From Edaphochlamys debaryana (lineage: Eukaryota; Chlorophyta; Chlorophyceae; Chlamydomonadales), in contig JAEHOE010000075.1 of assembly GCA_016858145.1 (NCBI GenBank), positions 372,001 to 436,000 on the forward strand: 64,000 nt of DNA, read 5' to 3'. The notes below the pieces were generated by a model. That model was not told the origin of the DNA. It saw nothing but the letters and a program-made list of their open reading frames with translations, and searched no databases. Below, in pieces: positions 48,201-59,900 of the stretch (positions are counted from its first letter, which is position 1; each line of letters begins with the position of its first letter). The position numbers were made by a program, and so were the translations under genes.

Positions 48201-48820
48201 CGCCGGAGCTCATCAGTCTGGAGGAGGGCAGGCCGCCGTGGCACCAGCAGGTGGGTGGCGGATCCCGTCATGGGTCGCCGGACCTAACAGGGCTTTGGCG
48301 GGGGCTGGAGTGCATTGCAAGGAATGCCCGCCTCGGTCTCTGCCTTAAAGCTGCTGGAGCCTTTATGCACCCCTTGCTCTTCATCGTCGACTTCACAATC
48401 ACCTCCGCCGCTGTCCGCCCCCCATTGCCCCTTCTCCCAACCGCCCAGCTGTACGGTCGCCAGCTCGCGGACCCGGAGGCCCTGCGGCAGCTGCCCGCCC
48501 TCCTCGTGGACAAGCTCCCGCCCCACCTGGAGCCCATGCCCCCCGCCCTGAGCGAGGCGGCGCTGGCGCTGGCGCGGGACTGCCTCCGCCTGGACCCCAC
48601 GCAGCGGCCGAGCATGGGGGAGGTGGTGGAGCGGGCGCGGGCACTGGTCGAGTCCATGGCGGACGGGCCGGCGGCGCCTGCTGCTGAGCAGCCGTTGCAG
48701 GCAGGAGGTCTGCTGCCACCGGCCGTACCGCTGGCCCCACCACAGCTGCCGGTAGGAGCTCCGCCGCCGCTACCGCCTCCCCGGGCTCCCAACCCGTTCG
48801 AGATGGAGATGGACTCGTGA
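45299..48820 (+). CDS. Ankyrin-repeat protein kinase, unit 3 (K3), about 716 aa
   Basis: Eleven exons in phase (2151 nt): 45299-45403, 45510-45837, 45935-45995, 46100-46784, 46962-47113, 47301-47400, 47526-47577, 47683-47717, 47816-47950, 48125-48250, 48449-48820. The first exon (MWQALFGQPAGDITSLLEAI) differs from K1 and K2 and lacks the myristoylation-type start. Ankyrin repeats: GRRLLHWAAFTDNSGTVAEL, GRTPLHYAAWSGAQG, TPLHLACATGDAGMVSLLL, WAPAHMAACAGSVGAL, YTPLHCAVACGEAEAVDLLL. Kinase motifs intact: GGFGEVYRATY, VALKRL (Lys near 397), HRDVKPDN (Asp near 491), VTDFGIS, WLAPEVQ. The intron after HRDVKP has a normal GT donor, unlike its paralogues. Much of exon 4 onward is almost identical to K1, so gene conversion between them is plausible. 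A TGTAA occurs at 49368, a possible polyadenylation signal. Confidence 0.9.
46825..46937 (+). repeat. 40-bp direct duplication in intron 4 of K3
   Basis: The 40 bases 46825-46864 recur exactly at 46898-46937. Part of the same sequence occurs once in the matching intron of K1 (minus strand, about 33900-33990), so the duplication happened in K3. Confidence 0.85.
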
Positions 48821-49637
48821 AGCCCTCCGCCGCTCCCCTGCATCGGCACCGAGCACCAGGCGGGGCCTGCGGTAGCTGCGGTGCGCAAGTCAGGAGGGTG
48901 CCGGCTTGTCACAGGGTTGGCCGCTGTCGCGGGGGCTATTGTTGGTTGCAGCGGCTGCCGTTTGGCCAGAGGGCGGGGCGGCGCACCCGGATGTACCTGC
49001 TCAGAACTGCACAACGCTGACGGAACTAATCCTCTGCACTTTGCGAGCACATACAGTTTGCAGAGTGAGAGGGGCCGAGCGCTGCATGGGGGTGTGCACG
49101 GGTCCATGGCTGGAGCCGTTTGGCTTAAGCAGGATAGCGGGTTGTCCCGGGTTTCTGAGCAGTGCCTTAAGGCGGGCGTCCTGTCAGGTTCAAGGTTACT
49201 GGTGTGCGGGTAGACTGTCCATCAGCAGGCCAGGCAGTCGCCCTGTCCAGGCAGTCGCCCTATCCAGGCAGGCTTCTGCCCGACCCCAGCGCCCAGGCAG
49301 TAACTGGCGGGCAGGAACTGGTGGGCCACGAGCGTCACAAAGCACAAAGCAGGGGGGCCAAACTAGATGTAAGATATACTAGAGAATGAGTAGTAGTACG
49401 GTAACGTGCGTCACGTGTCCTCGACGTGTCATCGTCCGTCTTGTCTCCATTCATTCACCATGACCCTGCACAGTCTGATCACCCAAATTGCTACCGGTAC
49501 GCGTCGCACCGTGCACCCACGCCCGCAGAGGCTCACCAGCAGCAGGCCTCGCCCTTAGCCATACGCCCCGCGCCCAAGCCAACCAGACGACCGTGCCGCA
49601 AGTTTCCTCCTTCCCGGCCCCCAGCCCCACCCTCCCG
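48821..49637. repeat. 3' flank of K3, duplicate of the K2 3' flank
   Basis: Near-identical to 41100-41600 over several hundred bases. No gene is seen; short open frames match shadows in both copies. Confidence 0.65.
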
Positions 49638-50816
49638 CTAGGGGCCCTGCAGGAGCTCCACCAGATCTCTGCGGCCCCAGCCCAGGCCCAGGCAGCTCCG
49701 AGCGGACCCGGCCAGGTCCAGGGCGGTCTGGCCGTCCTGTTGGGAGGGGCGCCAGGGGAGGATGCAGTCAGGAGGTTGGCTGCAAGCGCGGCCTGCTTTT
49801 GCCCCGCTAGACAGACAGCTGGGGGCCGGGGGAGTGGTGACATGCGGTGGGCCAGGACGCCGCACATGGACAGCACACCGCAGACCACGCCCATGGATCT
49901 AGGGGCATCTTGCAGCACGGCAACATGACAGCGGCGCCGTCCCCGACAGGCAGGCCATGCATGTGCGCTCGAAGCCATCCCCCACCCCTCGCCTGCGCAC
50001 GCACCGGCGTCCGGGCTTCCCGGCGGGCTCCCGCTGCCAGGAGCGCCCTCACCGCACCCGCATGGCCGCCCCGGGTGGCCAGGTGCAGGGGCGTGTGGCC
50101 CTGCGGGTGCGGGGAGGCGGATGGGCATGGCGCAGGCGGGCCGGGGCGGGCCGACGAAGGCCGGCACATTCCCTCTCCCGAGCGCTACGGACAGGGACGA
50201 TGCATTCGCTGCGTTGTCCTCGCTTCGCTCGCGCCTCAAGCAGCGCCACCGCTCCCCCCGGACCCACCCGACAGGTCGCCTCTGTGTTGGCCCCCGCTTC
50301 GAGCAGGGCTTTCACAACACCTGTGTGGCCCGACTCGGCCGCTACACAGAGGGGAGTCTCCCCATCCTGCGGGATAGAAGAGGGCGGAGACGGAGAGCAG
50401 CGTAGGCAGCAGGCGGAGTGGGAGACCAGGCGGGTCCAGGCCTCGAGTGCCCCAAGCCCGAGGCAGCGCGGCGCCCGCGGCAACCAGAGCTGCTATGGCC
50501 CTCGCGTCATTCCTCCTTGCCGCGAGGTGCAGGGGCGTCAAAAGCGGCGGCTGCTGGGGGCAAGGGGCGGACGTGAGGGGCGCCTGAGTTGGGCACGAGG
50601 GGACCCCCCTGGAGCCCTTCGCAAGCTTCCAGCACGCCGGAACAGCAAGTGTGGCTTGAAAAGTCGTCCCGGCCGAGCCCAGCGCGAGCTCCCAACACGT
50701 GTGGCTTTCCAAGTCTTTGCCTGCGTCCCTGTTGCACGGCTCTGCTGTCCGGCCGCGCGGGCATGCCTCGGGCTCCACCAGGTGGAGCTCGGTCAGCCAC
50801 TCCCGCAGTGCTACAT
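49638..50816 (-). pseudogene. Ankyrin-only gene, unit 4 (A4), probably broken
   Basis: Exons 3-5 (50366-50268, 50100-50005, 49736-49638) are clean and match A5 almost base for base. Two lesions lie upstream. At the start, the ATG at 50814-50816 is followed directly by TAG; compared with A3 and A5 a base is missing, putting the conserved reading (VALREWLTELHLVEPEACPR) out of frame with it, and no other in-frame ATG lies upstream. In exon 2 the end of the repeat and its donor site are deleted: after VAALVAAG... the sequence jumps into what is intron in A5. A translated product is unlikely unless another start is used. Confidence 0.75.
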
Positions 50817-51063
50817 GCGTGGGACACAGCACTAAAGGTCTGGGTGGCAGCGGCTGAATCTGTCGCGAGGCTGCAGGGCACAGGCCCGCCGGCCCATGCC
50901 GGCCCGTGCCGGCCCGATGCTGGGCCCGAGGCGATTGGCAACAGCCTGAGGCGATTGAGCCACGGGCCCTGCATCCCAATCCTTTCTCTCGCGTGCAAGA
51001 TCATCAAGCCACGACACCGAATCTCTTGAACAGGCACCCCAATGTCCCGGAAACTTTGTACGC
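50817..51063. promoter_or_regulatory. Spacer between A4 and K4
   Basis: These 247 bp hold motifs shared with the A3-K3 and A5-K5 spacers: GATGCTGGGCCCGA (also in A5-K5), GGCGATTGG and CTCTCGCGTGC (also in A3-K3). They may be conserved promoter parts or simple duplication relics. Confidence 0.4.
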
Positions 51064-53878
51064 ATGGCCTTTCCCTGTCCCTCGCGGTATTCTCCTGCGT
51101 CCACAACACCTAGTGTGAACTATTGGCTGGTAGGGTATGCAGCAAGCCAAATCATCAAGTGGGGAGTAGACTTGTTCAGGGAGAGGCTCCTCATGGGGAA
51201 GTCTGTGCAAAAGGAGGTGCCCTGGAGCGCCATCACCGACAAACCCGGAGCGATGACGGAGCGGCCTCCTGCGGCGGGCGGGTTCGGAGAGGTCTACCAA
51301 GCCACGTACAACTCTCACACCCCGGTGCGTGTCCTGCACGGCACTCGTGTGCGCACGGAGCTCTGCGTGGTAGCCGTACGTTCCCCCTGGCCCGCAGGTG
51401 GCCCTGAAGCGGCTCACGAACGGTTGCCCCGAGGACCTCCGGAGGGAGTTTGCCTTCATGCGCTCGCTGCCGCCCCACGACCACATCACCGCCCTGTACG
51501 GCATCACCACCGACCCCTCCACCCGGCAGCAGTGGCTGGTCATGGCCTGGTGAGCGCACGCGTGGGGTGGGGGCTGGGAGTAGAGAGCAGAGAGCAGCGC
51601 CTTCCTCCTCACAGCTTCAGGGTTTGGGGACACGGACAGATGGGAGCGCGTGGGGGTGACTTGGGCGGACTGCTCGCAGCGAGTGCGCAGGCGCTGCTCC
51701 TTCTAGTGCTCCTACCCGCCCAGGTCACTTTACTCCTTGCTTGCCTCCGCCCGTCCAGGTACCCCCTGGACCTGCACCGGCTGTTCATGAGGCCGGCGGA
51801 GCACGGGGGGCCGCTGAGCCTGGGCAAGAAACTGGAGATCGCTGTGGAGCTGGCGGAGATGGGTGGGATTAGGCATGGGTCGGACAGGGGTGGCTGCCCG
51901 AAGGCAGGAAAAGGCCAAGCCCCGTGGTGCCCCCCAGGGTTCAATGTCCAGGGAAACGAGAACGCTCGGGGGGCCATGTAGAGCCAAAGTGCCGTACGAG
52001 CAGCATGGGTCGGGATCCCCAAACCACACGAAAACCCCGCGATAGTGGCCTCCACATCTTCAGTATTGGCATTGAGGCGGCCGTGTAAGATGCTTTCCTT
52101 CTTGGTGGTGCCCGCGTCGGCGTCGTCTTGCGGGGCACAGCACCTTCAGGCTCCCTGTCGGCTGTGGTCAGCACGCTGGCCCCGCCTTCTTGCCGACGCG
52201 CTGCTCATCAGACTCCTAGCCCAGCTCCTTCTGGGCGACGCGGTAGGCCTCGCCTGGCCTGCGTCCCGCACGGCCATATACTCGACCGGGCGCGACCGGC
52301 GCTGGCGTGGGTCCAGTGCGGAGAGCTATGGCAATGCCGCCGCTGTCGCGGCCCGGGGCGGCCGAGGCGTAGCCCAGGAAGGGCGCGGCCGCGAGCACCG
52401 CGGCGAAAAGCCACCAACAGGCGCACGGCGCCTGGCGGTGCAGGCTTGTTGCCCGCTCCGTGTAGTTGTAGTTGTGCCTACGAGCAACGCCCTTCAGCCG
52501 CAACGCTCTTCCACGGACCCCGCCCTCCGCCCCCACCTCCGGCCCCAACCCTGCTCCCATACCGTCTGCCCACCCGCGGCACGGACATAACACCAATCTC
52601 AACTCTAACCCCTCCGCCCCTCTTCTTTTTCCCCCGTCTCTCTCAGGGCCTGCGGTTCCTGCACTCACAGGGGATGGTGCACCGCGACGTGAAGGCAGGC
52701 GAGATTGGCGGGGATGGGCTGATGGGCTTGGGATAACGGATGGGCGGGAGTTGGCCTGCGTGAAGCCTGGGTTTGGCTAATGGTACAGGCCATGTGCAAG
52801 GACACGCCTTTCAACCCGCCGCTGCATGCCTGTGCCTGCCTCCAATGTCCCAGATAACGTGCTACTCACCAGCGACTTCCACGTCAGGGTGGGCGTGGGC
52901 AGAGCGAGCATGCATTGATTCGCTCGGATTGCCAGCTCTCTTCTGATGTATGCCAACATGGCCTTTACATGCAGATTACTGACTTCGGTCTGAGTAGGGT
53001 GGTGGCGCTGGGCGGCGTGGTCAACACCGTTGGGGGACTGGGGCACGTGCTATGGCTGGCCCTGGAGCTGCAGGCGTTTCGGGGGACCAAACCCGCTTAC
53101 ACCAATTCGGTGAGCGACTGGCGCTAGCAGCTCGGTTTCACTGGGACCGGTGCCCTTGCTCTGTCGTTATCAACTCCAGAGGGACATGGTGCTCCGGGAG
53201 GCGCAGGGACCACTATGCGCGGCAGGCTGCTCACATATCTTTCAGATACGGCCTGGGACCGGGGCTGGGAGCACTCGCTGCATAGCAGGAACGTTTCGGC
53301 CCTTGTTCAGCCTCGGTGAAAAGCTGTGCCTGGGGTCCACAGGTGGACGTGTACGGCTGGGGCGTCATCTTCTGCCAGCTCATTTCGACCCTGCACCACC
53401 GCATCTACAAGATCCTGGCGCCGGAGCTCATCACGCCGGGGGAGGGCGACGACTGGGAAACGTGGCACGAGCAGGTTAGTGCGGTGGCTGGTCCAACGGC
53501 TGTTGCCGGACCGGACAGGGCTGTATGTGGTGGGGGCTGGAGTGCATCGCGACGAGTCCCCGCCCGGGAGCCTTCATGCGCCCCTCGCTCTTCCTCCTTG
53601 ACCCAACTGTCCCTCCGCCGCTGTCCGCCCCCCCTCGTGCCACACCCGCCTCTCAGCTGAACCATCGCCAGCTCGCGGACCCGGAGTCCCTGTGGCAGCT
53701 GCCCGCCCTCCTCCTGGAAAGGCTGCCGGACCACCTGGAGCCCATGCCTCCCGCCCTGAGCGAGGCGGCACTGGGGCTGGCGGGGGACTGCCTCAGCCTG
53801 GAGCCGGGGGAACGGCCGGGCATGGGGGAGGTGGTGCGGCGGGCGCGGGCGCTGCTGAGGGAGACCGCTGGGGGCTAG
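51064..53878 (+). pseudogene. Kinase of unit 4 (K4), no ankyrin part, several lesions
   Basis: Exons: 51064-51324, 51398-51549, 51759-51858, 52647-52698, 52854-52888, 52975-53109, 53343-53474, 53657-53878. All ankyrin exons are gone: the first exon runs from an unrelated segment (NYWLVGYAASQIIKWGVDLF) straight into VPWSAITDKPG. After the third exon the expected donor GT is AT (51859-51860), and the following intron is swollen to 788 bp. The catalytic loop is HRDVKADN (Pro lost) and APE is ALE (WLALELQ), while VALK, ITDFG and the C-lobe remain. A TAG at 53876 ends the frame where K5 goes on with a Pro-rich tail; the tail is still readable beyond. Either a pseudogene or a strongly altered soluble kinase. 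Confidence 0.7.
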
Positions 53879-55651
53879 TCTGTAGCACCTGCAGAGCAGC
53901 CGCTGGCAGCAGCGCCGCCGCCCGGCCTCCACCCGCGCCAATGGCTCGCAGCCCGTTCGCGCCTTCCGCGGATTCGTGCAGCGCCCCGGACTGCCTCCCT
54001 GAGTAGTAGCTTTGAAGCGCCAGGAGGGCCCTGAGACTGAGAGCGGCCAACACCAGGTGCCACGTCGGCGTGGATGCCCCAGCAGGGGGTGAGGGGGTGG
54101 GGTGAGAGTTGGGGGTGGGGTGAGAGTTTGGAACTACGGTACCCGCGAACGGCTAGAAGGCCGCGGGCTGATCGAAGCCAGCTGACCTCCAGCTGCTCGG
54201 ACACTGGCTAATAGTGGACTGAAGGCCTGTGGGGTAGGTGAGGGAGGGGCTAGCTTCGACGCTCGAGCCAGGCCATGGTTGATGCCATGATGTACTCCTC
54301 CCTAAGTAGCTTCGGAGCGCCAGGAGAAACCCGGGCGCGAGTTCTGGCAGGTAGCTAGCTGGCCCGGCCGTTGCACGGCGGCTGAGCGCAGCATCCAGGC
54401 GCTGGGAGAGGGGGGAGTTGCTGCGCTAGACGGTTGGTGTGCAAGTGCTGATGCGGGCATGTGCACAGCAGAATGGTTGAGAAGTGGCGCAGTCGGAACG
54501 GGACCGCTTGCCGACTAGCTGTGTTGGGCGAGGTTCGTGTTCGTGGGTTCGTGGGTTCTCACGGTATGCGCCAGAGTGGACGTAGACACAAACCCATGAG
54601 CCTGCATGCCCGGTGGGTCGCCGGTGGGTCCGTCGCCTGAGGGCTTCCCGCGGCCCCTGCGTTGTTCAAAGTGCACTCTGCTTCTAAGTTGTGGCACTGT
54701 CTGGCGGCGAAGGATGGGGCCCCTGCCGCTCTCTGCTGCGCAGCTCAGTGGTGCTCCTGGGTTTCCTGTTTCCCTGGTGAGCAGCCCTTCACACCATCGG
54801 CGTTGCACATGCTCCGGGCACATGCCAGCACCTTACAGGCCAGCCAGGGATCTCCGACCTGCCCTGGTTTGCCCCTGCCCCTCACCCGTGCCCCTACCCT
54901 CAGCCCACGAACCCCTCAGCCCACTTAGTCCAGTCGAGCTCTAAGCAGGCCCAGCGGCCCCCGTCGTTGAGTCGGCGGCTCGGCGCAATCAACACCAGCG
55001 CAACCCCACCACCAAAAAGGGGGGCAAGCTCCGACTGCTGCGCAGCTCAGTGGTTTGGCCCTCCATCCCCTTCGTACTCCTTGGTGCGGCCCCACCGCCT
55101 GCCTGAACGCTTTCGCCCCCTTGAGCCCGTGTCATGGCTCTCTCTCCTCTCTCTCTCCTCTCTCTCCTGTCTCTCTCTTTCTCTCTCGCACGCGCTCGCT
55201 TGCTCAACCCCGAGGACTCGCCCGCTGCCCATTGTACTTCTTGCCAGATCATGCGCTCGCATGGCCGTACATGCAGCATCCAGCCCTCACTGTGGCCACC
55301 ATACATATGAGTAGTTGCTACTCCCATGACGCTACTCCCGATCATATCTCCGAGTATTATCTGTTGGCATTGCCAAACCGCCCACCTTGAGCGAGGCTCC
55401 GGGCGACAAAGCCTGCATAGTCGAACTAAATAACCGCAGTCTCACCCACCCGACTTAATCTGCGCATCAACACCGGTCGAGGCCCCCCACCACCAGACCT
55501 GGCCCTTTCCTCTGCGCTCTTCACCCACTTCCCTCCTCCTCCCTGCTGCCGTCGTCCGCTGTCCGCCCTTAGGCGTACGCCCCGCGCCCAAGCCAACCAG
55601 ACGACCGTGCCGCAAGTTTCCTCCTTCCCGGCCCCCAGCCCCACCCTCCCG
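53879..55651. other. 3' flank of K4, partly shared with the K5 flank
   Basis: Pieces such as AGCACCTTACAGGCCAGCCA (near 54830 and 61000) recur after K5, tying K4 and K5 into one subfamily. A pyrimidine microsatellite made of CT repeats spans about 55140-55188. No gene is recognised. Confidence 0.5.
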
Positions 55652-56768
55652 CTAGGGGCCCTGCAGGAGCTCCACCAGGTCTCTGCGGCCCGAGCCCAGG
55701 CCCAGCCGACTTCGAGCGGACCGGGCCAGGTCCAGGGCAGTCTGGCCGTCCTGCGGGGAGGGGCGCCAGGGTAGGATGCAGTCAGGGTGTTACATTCGCG
55801 GCTTGCTTTTGCCCCGCTAGGCAGACAGCTGTGGGCCGGGGGAGTGGTGACACGCGGTGGGACAGCACACCGCAGACCACGCCCGTGGATCTAGGGGCAT
55901 CTTGCAGCACGGCAGCATCACAGCGGCGCCGTCCCCGACAGGAAGGCCATGCATGTGCGCTCGAAGCCATCCCCCCCCCTCGTCCGGGCACGCACCGGCG
56001 TCCGGGCTTCCCGGCGGGCTCCCGCTGCCAGGAGCGCCCTCACCGCACCCGCATGGCCGCCCCGGGTGGCCAGGTGCAGGGGCGTGTGGCCCTGCGGGTG
56101 CGGGGAGGCGGTTGGCGCAGGCGGGCCGGGGCGGGCAGACGAAGGCCGGCACATTCCCTCTCCCGAGCGCTACGGACAGGGACGATGCATTCGCTGCGTT
56201 GTCCTCGCTTCGCTCGCGCCTCAAGCAGCGCCACCGCTCCCCCCGGACCCACCCGACAGGTCGCCTCTGTGTTGGCCCCCGCTTCGAGCAGGGCTTTCAC
56301 AACACCTGTGTGGCCCGACTCGGCCGCTACACAGAGGGGAGTCTCCCCATCCTGCGGGATAGAAGAGGGCGGAGACGGAGAGCAGCGTAGGCAGCAGGCG
56401 GAGTGGGAGACCAGGCGGGTCCAGGCCTCGAGTGCCCCAAGCCCGGGACAGCGCACCTCTCCTGGGACATCCTTGTCCGCGCCCGCTGCAACCAGCGCTG
56501 CTACGGACTTCGCGTCATTCCTCCTGGCCGCGAGGTGCAGGGGCGTCGAAAGCGGCGGCTGATGGGGGCAAGGGGCGGACGTGAGGGGCGCCTGAGTTGG
56601 ACACGCGGTCCCCTGGAGCCCTTCGCAAGCTTCCAGCACGCCGGAACAGCAAGTGTGGCTTGAAAAGTCGTTGCAGCTGCATACCTGCTCTGCCGTCCGG
56701 CCTCGCGGACATGCCTCGGGCTCCACCAGGCCGTTGAGCTCTGTCAGCCGCTCGCGCAGAGCCAACAT
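55652..56768 (-). CDS. Ankyrin-only protein, unit 5 (A5), 159 aa
   Basis: Five phase-0 exons: 56768-56685, 56558-56457, 56351-56253, 56091-55996, 55750-55652 (480 nt), the same lengths as A3. ATG at 56766-56768; start MLALRERLTELNGLVEPEAC. Repeats: STPLHLAARRNDAKSVAALV, GETPLCVAAESGHTGVVKAL, HTPLHLATRGGHAGAVRALL, and the last exon ending LVELLQGP. It is nearly identical to A4 from exon 3 on, including the introns, so the pair is a recent duplicate, with A5 the working copy. Divergent from K5. Confidence 0.85.
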
Positions 56769-56934
56769 GCGTGGAGTTCAGCGCTGAAGGTCAATATGGC
56801 CACCTGACTGCGAGGCAGGAAGGGGCTGGTGCCTGGGCCGATGCTGGGCCCGACGTGACCATCGTATGGGACCATGCGTATGTTAAGCGATTTTACCAAG
56901 CAACATCCGCTTCAGCATCAGAGCGACAGAAGCT
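56769..56934. promoter_or_regulatory. Bidirectional promoter region of unit 5
   Basis: These 166 bp lie between the A5 and K5 starts. GATGCTGGGCCCGA is shared with the A4-K4 spacer. An AT-richer stretch GTATGTTAAGCGATTTTACC lies 40-60 bp before the K5 ATG. Confidence 0.45.
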
Positions 56935-59900
56935 ATGCAAGCATTCAAGGAAGGCTTCAAAGAAGGCTTAGGGGCTGTCGGCGACATCACCTCCCTACTG
57001 GAAGCAGTCAAGCGAGGCGACACGTGCTTCAAGCAGCACCTGCGCCCGGGCCAGGTAGAAGCCATTCATGTTCTGGCAATCGGAGATGGACCAAGAAGCC
57101 AGAGGCCCCTCAGTCCCACACACGCCCGTCCACCCCCTGGCTTCCCCCCTGGCCCCCTGCCCCTCAGAGCCTGAAAGAGGTCCTGGAAGACGACGATGCG
57201 GGCGCCCAGCTGTTCCGGGCTGCCGCTTGCTACAACCCCAAAGCGTTCTTTGAGTTTCTCGGCCTTCATCGAGGACTATTCGCTGGGTGGAACAGCAGTC
57301 TCATGCTGTTCACCGCTGCAAATGCGAAGGATGAGCGGGGCCGCCGGCTCTTGCATTGGGCAGCGTTCGCGGACAACAGTCAGGTGGTGGCGGAGATCCT
57401 TAATGAGGCTGACAGTGGTGACAAGGACAAGGAGGGCCGCACGCCGCTGCACTACGCAGCCTGGTCGGGAGGGCAGGGTAAGTGGTGGTGCAGCTGTGAG
57501 CAGTATCGCGCCGTCCCCAAGCCCTGTGGCTGTGCCTTCACGCCCTCGATCGTGCATGTTCTTAGTCGCCTGATGCCTCTGCTTTCCCCTCAGGCTCGGC
57601 CTACCTATTGATAGCTGATGGTGCGAAAGTGGCCGCCAAAGACCACGACGGCATGTGCGTTGCGCGCCTAAGATTCATGGTTCCAACGTGCATGGTGGGG
57701 GACGCGGTTTAAGTGTCCACAACACGCTACCCTGCCTCTGCACCCCTCCTACCCCCAGGACTCCGCTGCACCTGGCGTGTGCCACGGGGGACGCTGGCAT
57801 GGTGTCCCTCCTCCTGGCCATGGAGGGGCGCCGCAGCAGCCTCGGGGCACCGCCCGCCTCCCCCATGCACCTCAGCAAACTGGGCTGGGCCCCGGCCCAC
57901 CTGGCGGCCTGCAGCGGCTCGGCGGCAGCCCTGGGGACCCTGCGCCGGGCCCGACCTGAGTGCATCAGCCTGGCGGCCGGTGCGGCGGCCGGCAAGCAGT
58001 TCAGCGGGTACACACCCCTCCACTGCGCGGTGGCGTGCGGCGCAGCTGAGGTGGTGACCCTGCTGCTGGGCTGCGTAGACTCAAAACAAATCACGTTCGA
58101 CCTCATCAAGCTTGCGACAAGCTGGGACGAGTGGGACCGCGTGTGGAAGCAGCGGGCCCAGCTGCCGCGCTTTGTCACCGCCGTCGGGAGGACGGACCCC
58201 CTCGATGACAAGGACGCAGCTTATAACGCCTTCAATACCGTGCGCCAGGCGTTCAAGGAGGGCCTCCGCCGCATGGGCCTGTCTGTAGAACTGGAGGTGC
58301 CCGGGGGCCCCCCGGCGTGGAGCTTCGAGGAGGTGCCCTGGAGCGCCATCACGGACAAACCCGGAGCAATGACGGGGCGGCCTGCGACGGCGGGCGGGTT
58401 TGGCGAGGTGCACCGTGCTACCTACAACTCCTGCACCGCGGTATGTGCATGTAACTCTCAGGTCCCTCTCGAGGCCCCGCTGGCCATACACACCCTGACC
58501 ACACCCTGACCCGCAGGTGGCCCTGAAGCGGGTCACCGTCGGTAGCCCCGAGGACCTCCGGAGGGAGTTCACCCTTATGCGCTCCCTCCCGCCCCACGAC
58601 CACATCACCCCCCTGTACGGCATCACCACCGACCCCTCCACCCGGCAGTCATGGCTGGTCATGGCCTGGTGAGCGCACGCGTGGGGTGGGGTTCCGGAGC
58701 AGAGAGCGTCCGCCTCACCCTCCGCCACGGCCTGAGTGGGCAGTGTGGCACAGTTTGTGCGGGCTCCGTGACGGATACGGGTACCGGCACTGGGCGGAAT
58801 GCTTGCCTTGAGTGCGCAGGTCATGTCACTCGTTGCCTCCACAACGCAGGTACCCCCTGGACCTGCACCGGCTGTTTAGCGCGCCGATGGAGCACGGGGG
58901 GCAGCTGGGCCTAAGCAAGAAGCTGGAGATCGCTGTGGAGCTGGCGGAGGTGGGGGGTGGGGAGGGGCCAGGGGGCGAAGAGTGTAAACCCCTTCTGCCT
59001 AACCCTCACGCCTGTCCCCTCCTCCGGCCTCCACCCCCAGGGCCTGCTGTTCCTGCACTCACACGGGGTGGTGCACCGGGACGTCAAGCCAGGCAAGCGG
59101 GCTGAAAGGGCAGCGGGGCAAGATGACTGTTGTGCAGTGCTGCCGCCCACAAGCTGAAGACCTCCGTTGTAAGCATATCCCCTCCCCCTCCCTGCCTTCC
59201 CCAGACAATGTCCTGCTGAGCCGGGACCTCCGCGTCAAGGTGCGCACGATGACACGGGGCCAGCGGGCCCCAGCCTGCCATAGCTCTCCCCCCTGAACCC
59301 TGAACCCTTTCCCCGCTCTCACCCCTCAGATCACGGACTTTGGGATCAGCAAGACCGTGGCGCCTGGGGGCGAGCTAAACACAGCGCAGGGCAACAGGAA
59401 CCCGCTGTGGCTCGCCCCGGAGCTGCAGGCCTTTTGGGATTCCAAACCCTCCTACACCAATGCGGTGAGCAAGGATGTGAAACCAAGGGTGCTCCGGGAG
59501 GCGCTGGGGCCGCTACAGCTATGAGCTACCCACCTGCAGGTCGACGTGTACGCCTGGGGTGTCATCTTCTGCCAGCTCACCTCCACCCTGCACCACCGCA
59601 TCTACGAACTGCTGATGCCAGAGCTCATCCGGATGGGGGAGGGCAGGCCGCCGTGGCACCAGCAGGTGGGTGGCGGATCCCATATGGCCTGGAGTCACCG
59701 TCTCCATCCGCGCTTCAGGAGCTGTTGGAGCTCGTTGGCCTTCCTCCTCGCCCGCTGTCCGCCCCTCCTTGCAGCCTGACCCACATGCCGTGTCGCCTCC
59801 CGTCTCACGGCCTAATGAGTGTGATGACGCATGTCCTCTTGCTTTGCCTTTTGGCCCCCTTGCGCTTTGCCCTTGACCCCCCTGCCCTCTTGCCCGCTTT

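Noticed and set aside
55140..55188. CT-rich stretch as a functional element
   Set aside because: It looks like a plain pyrimidine microsatellite with no nearby gene start.
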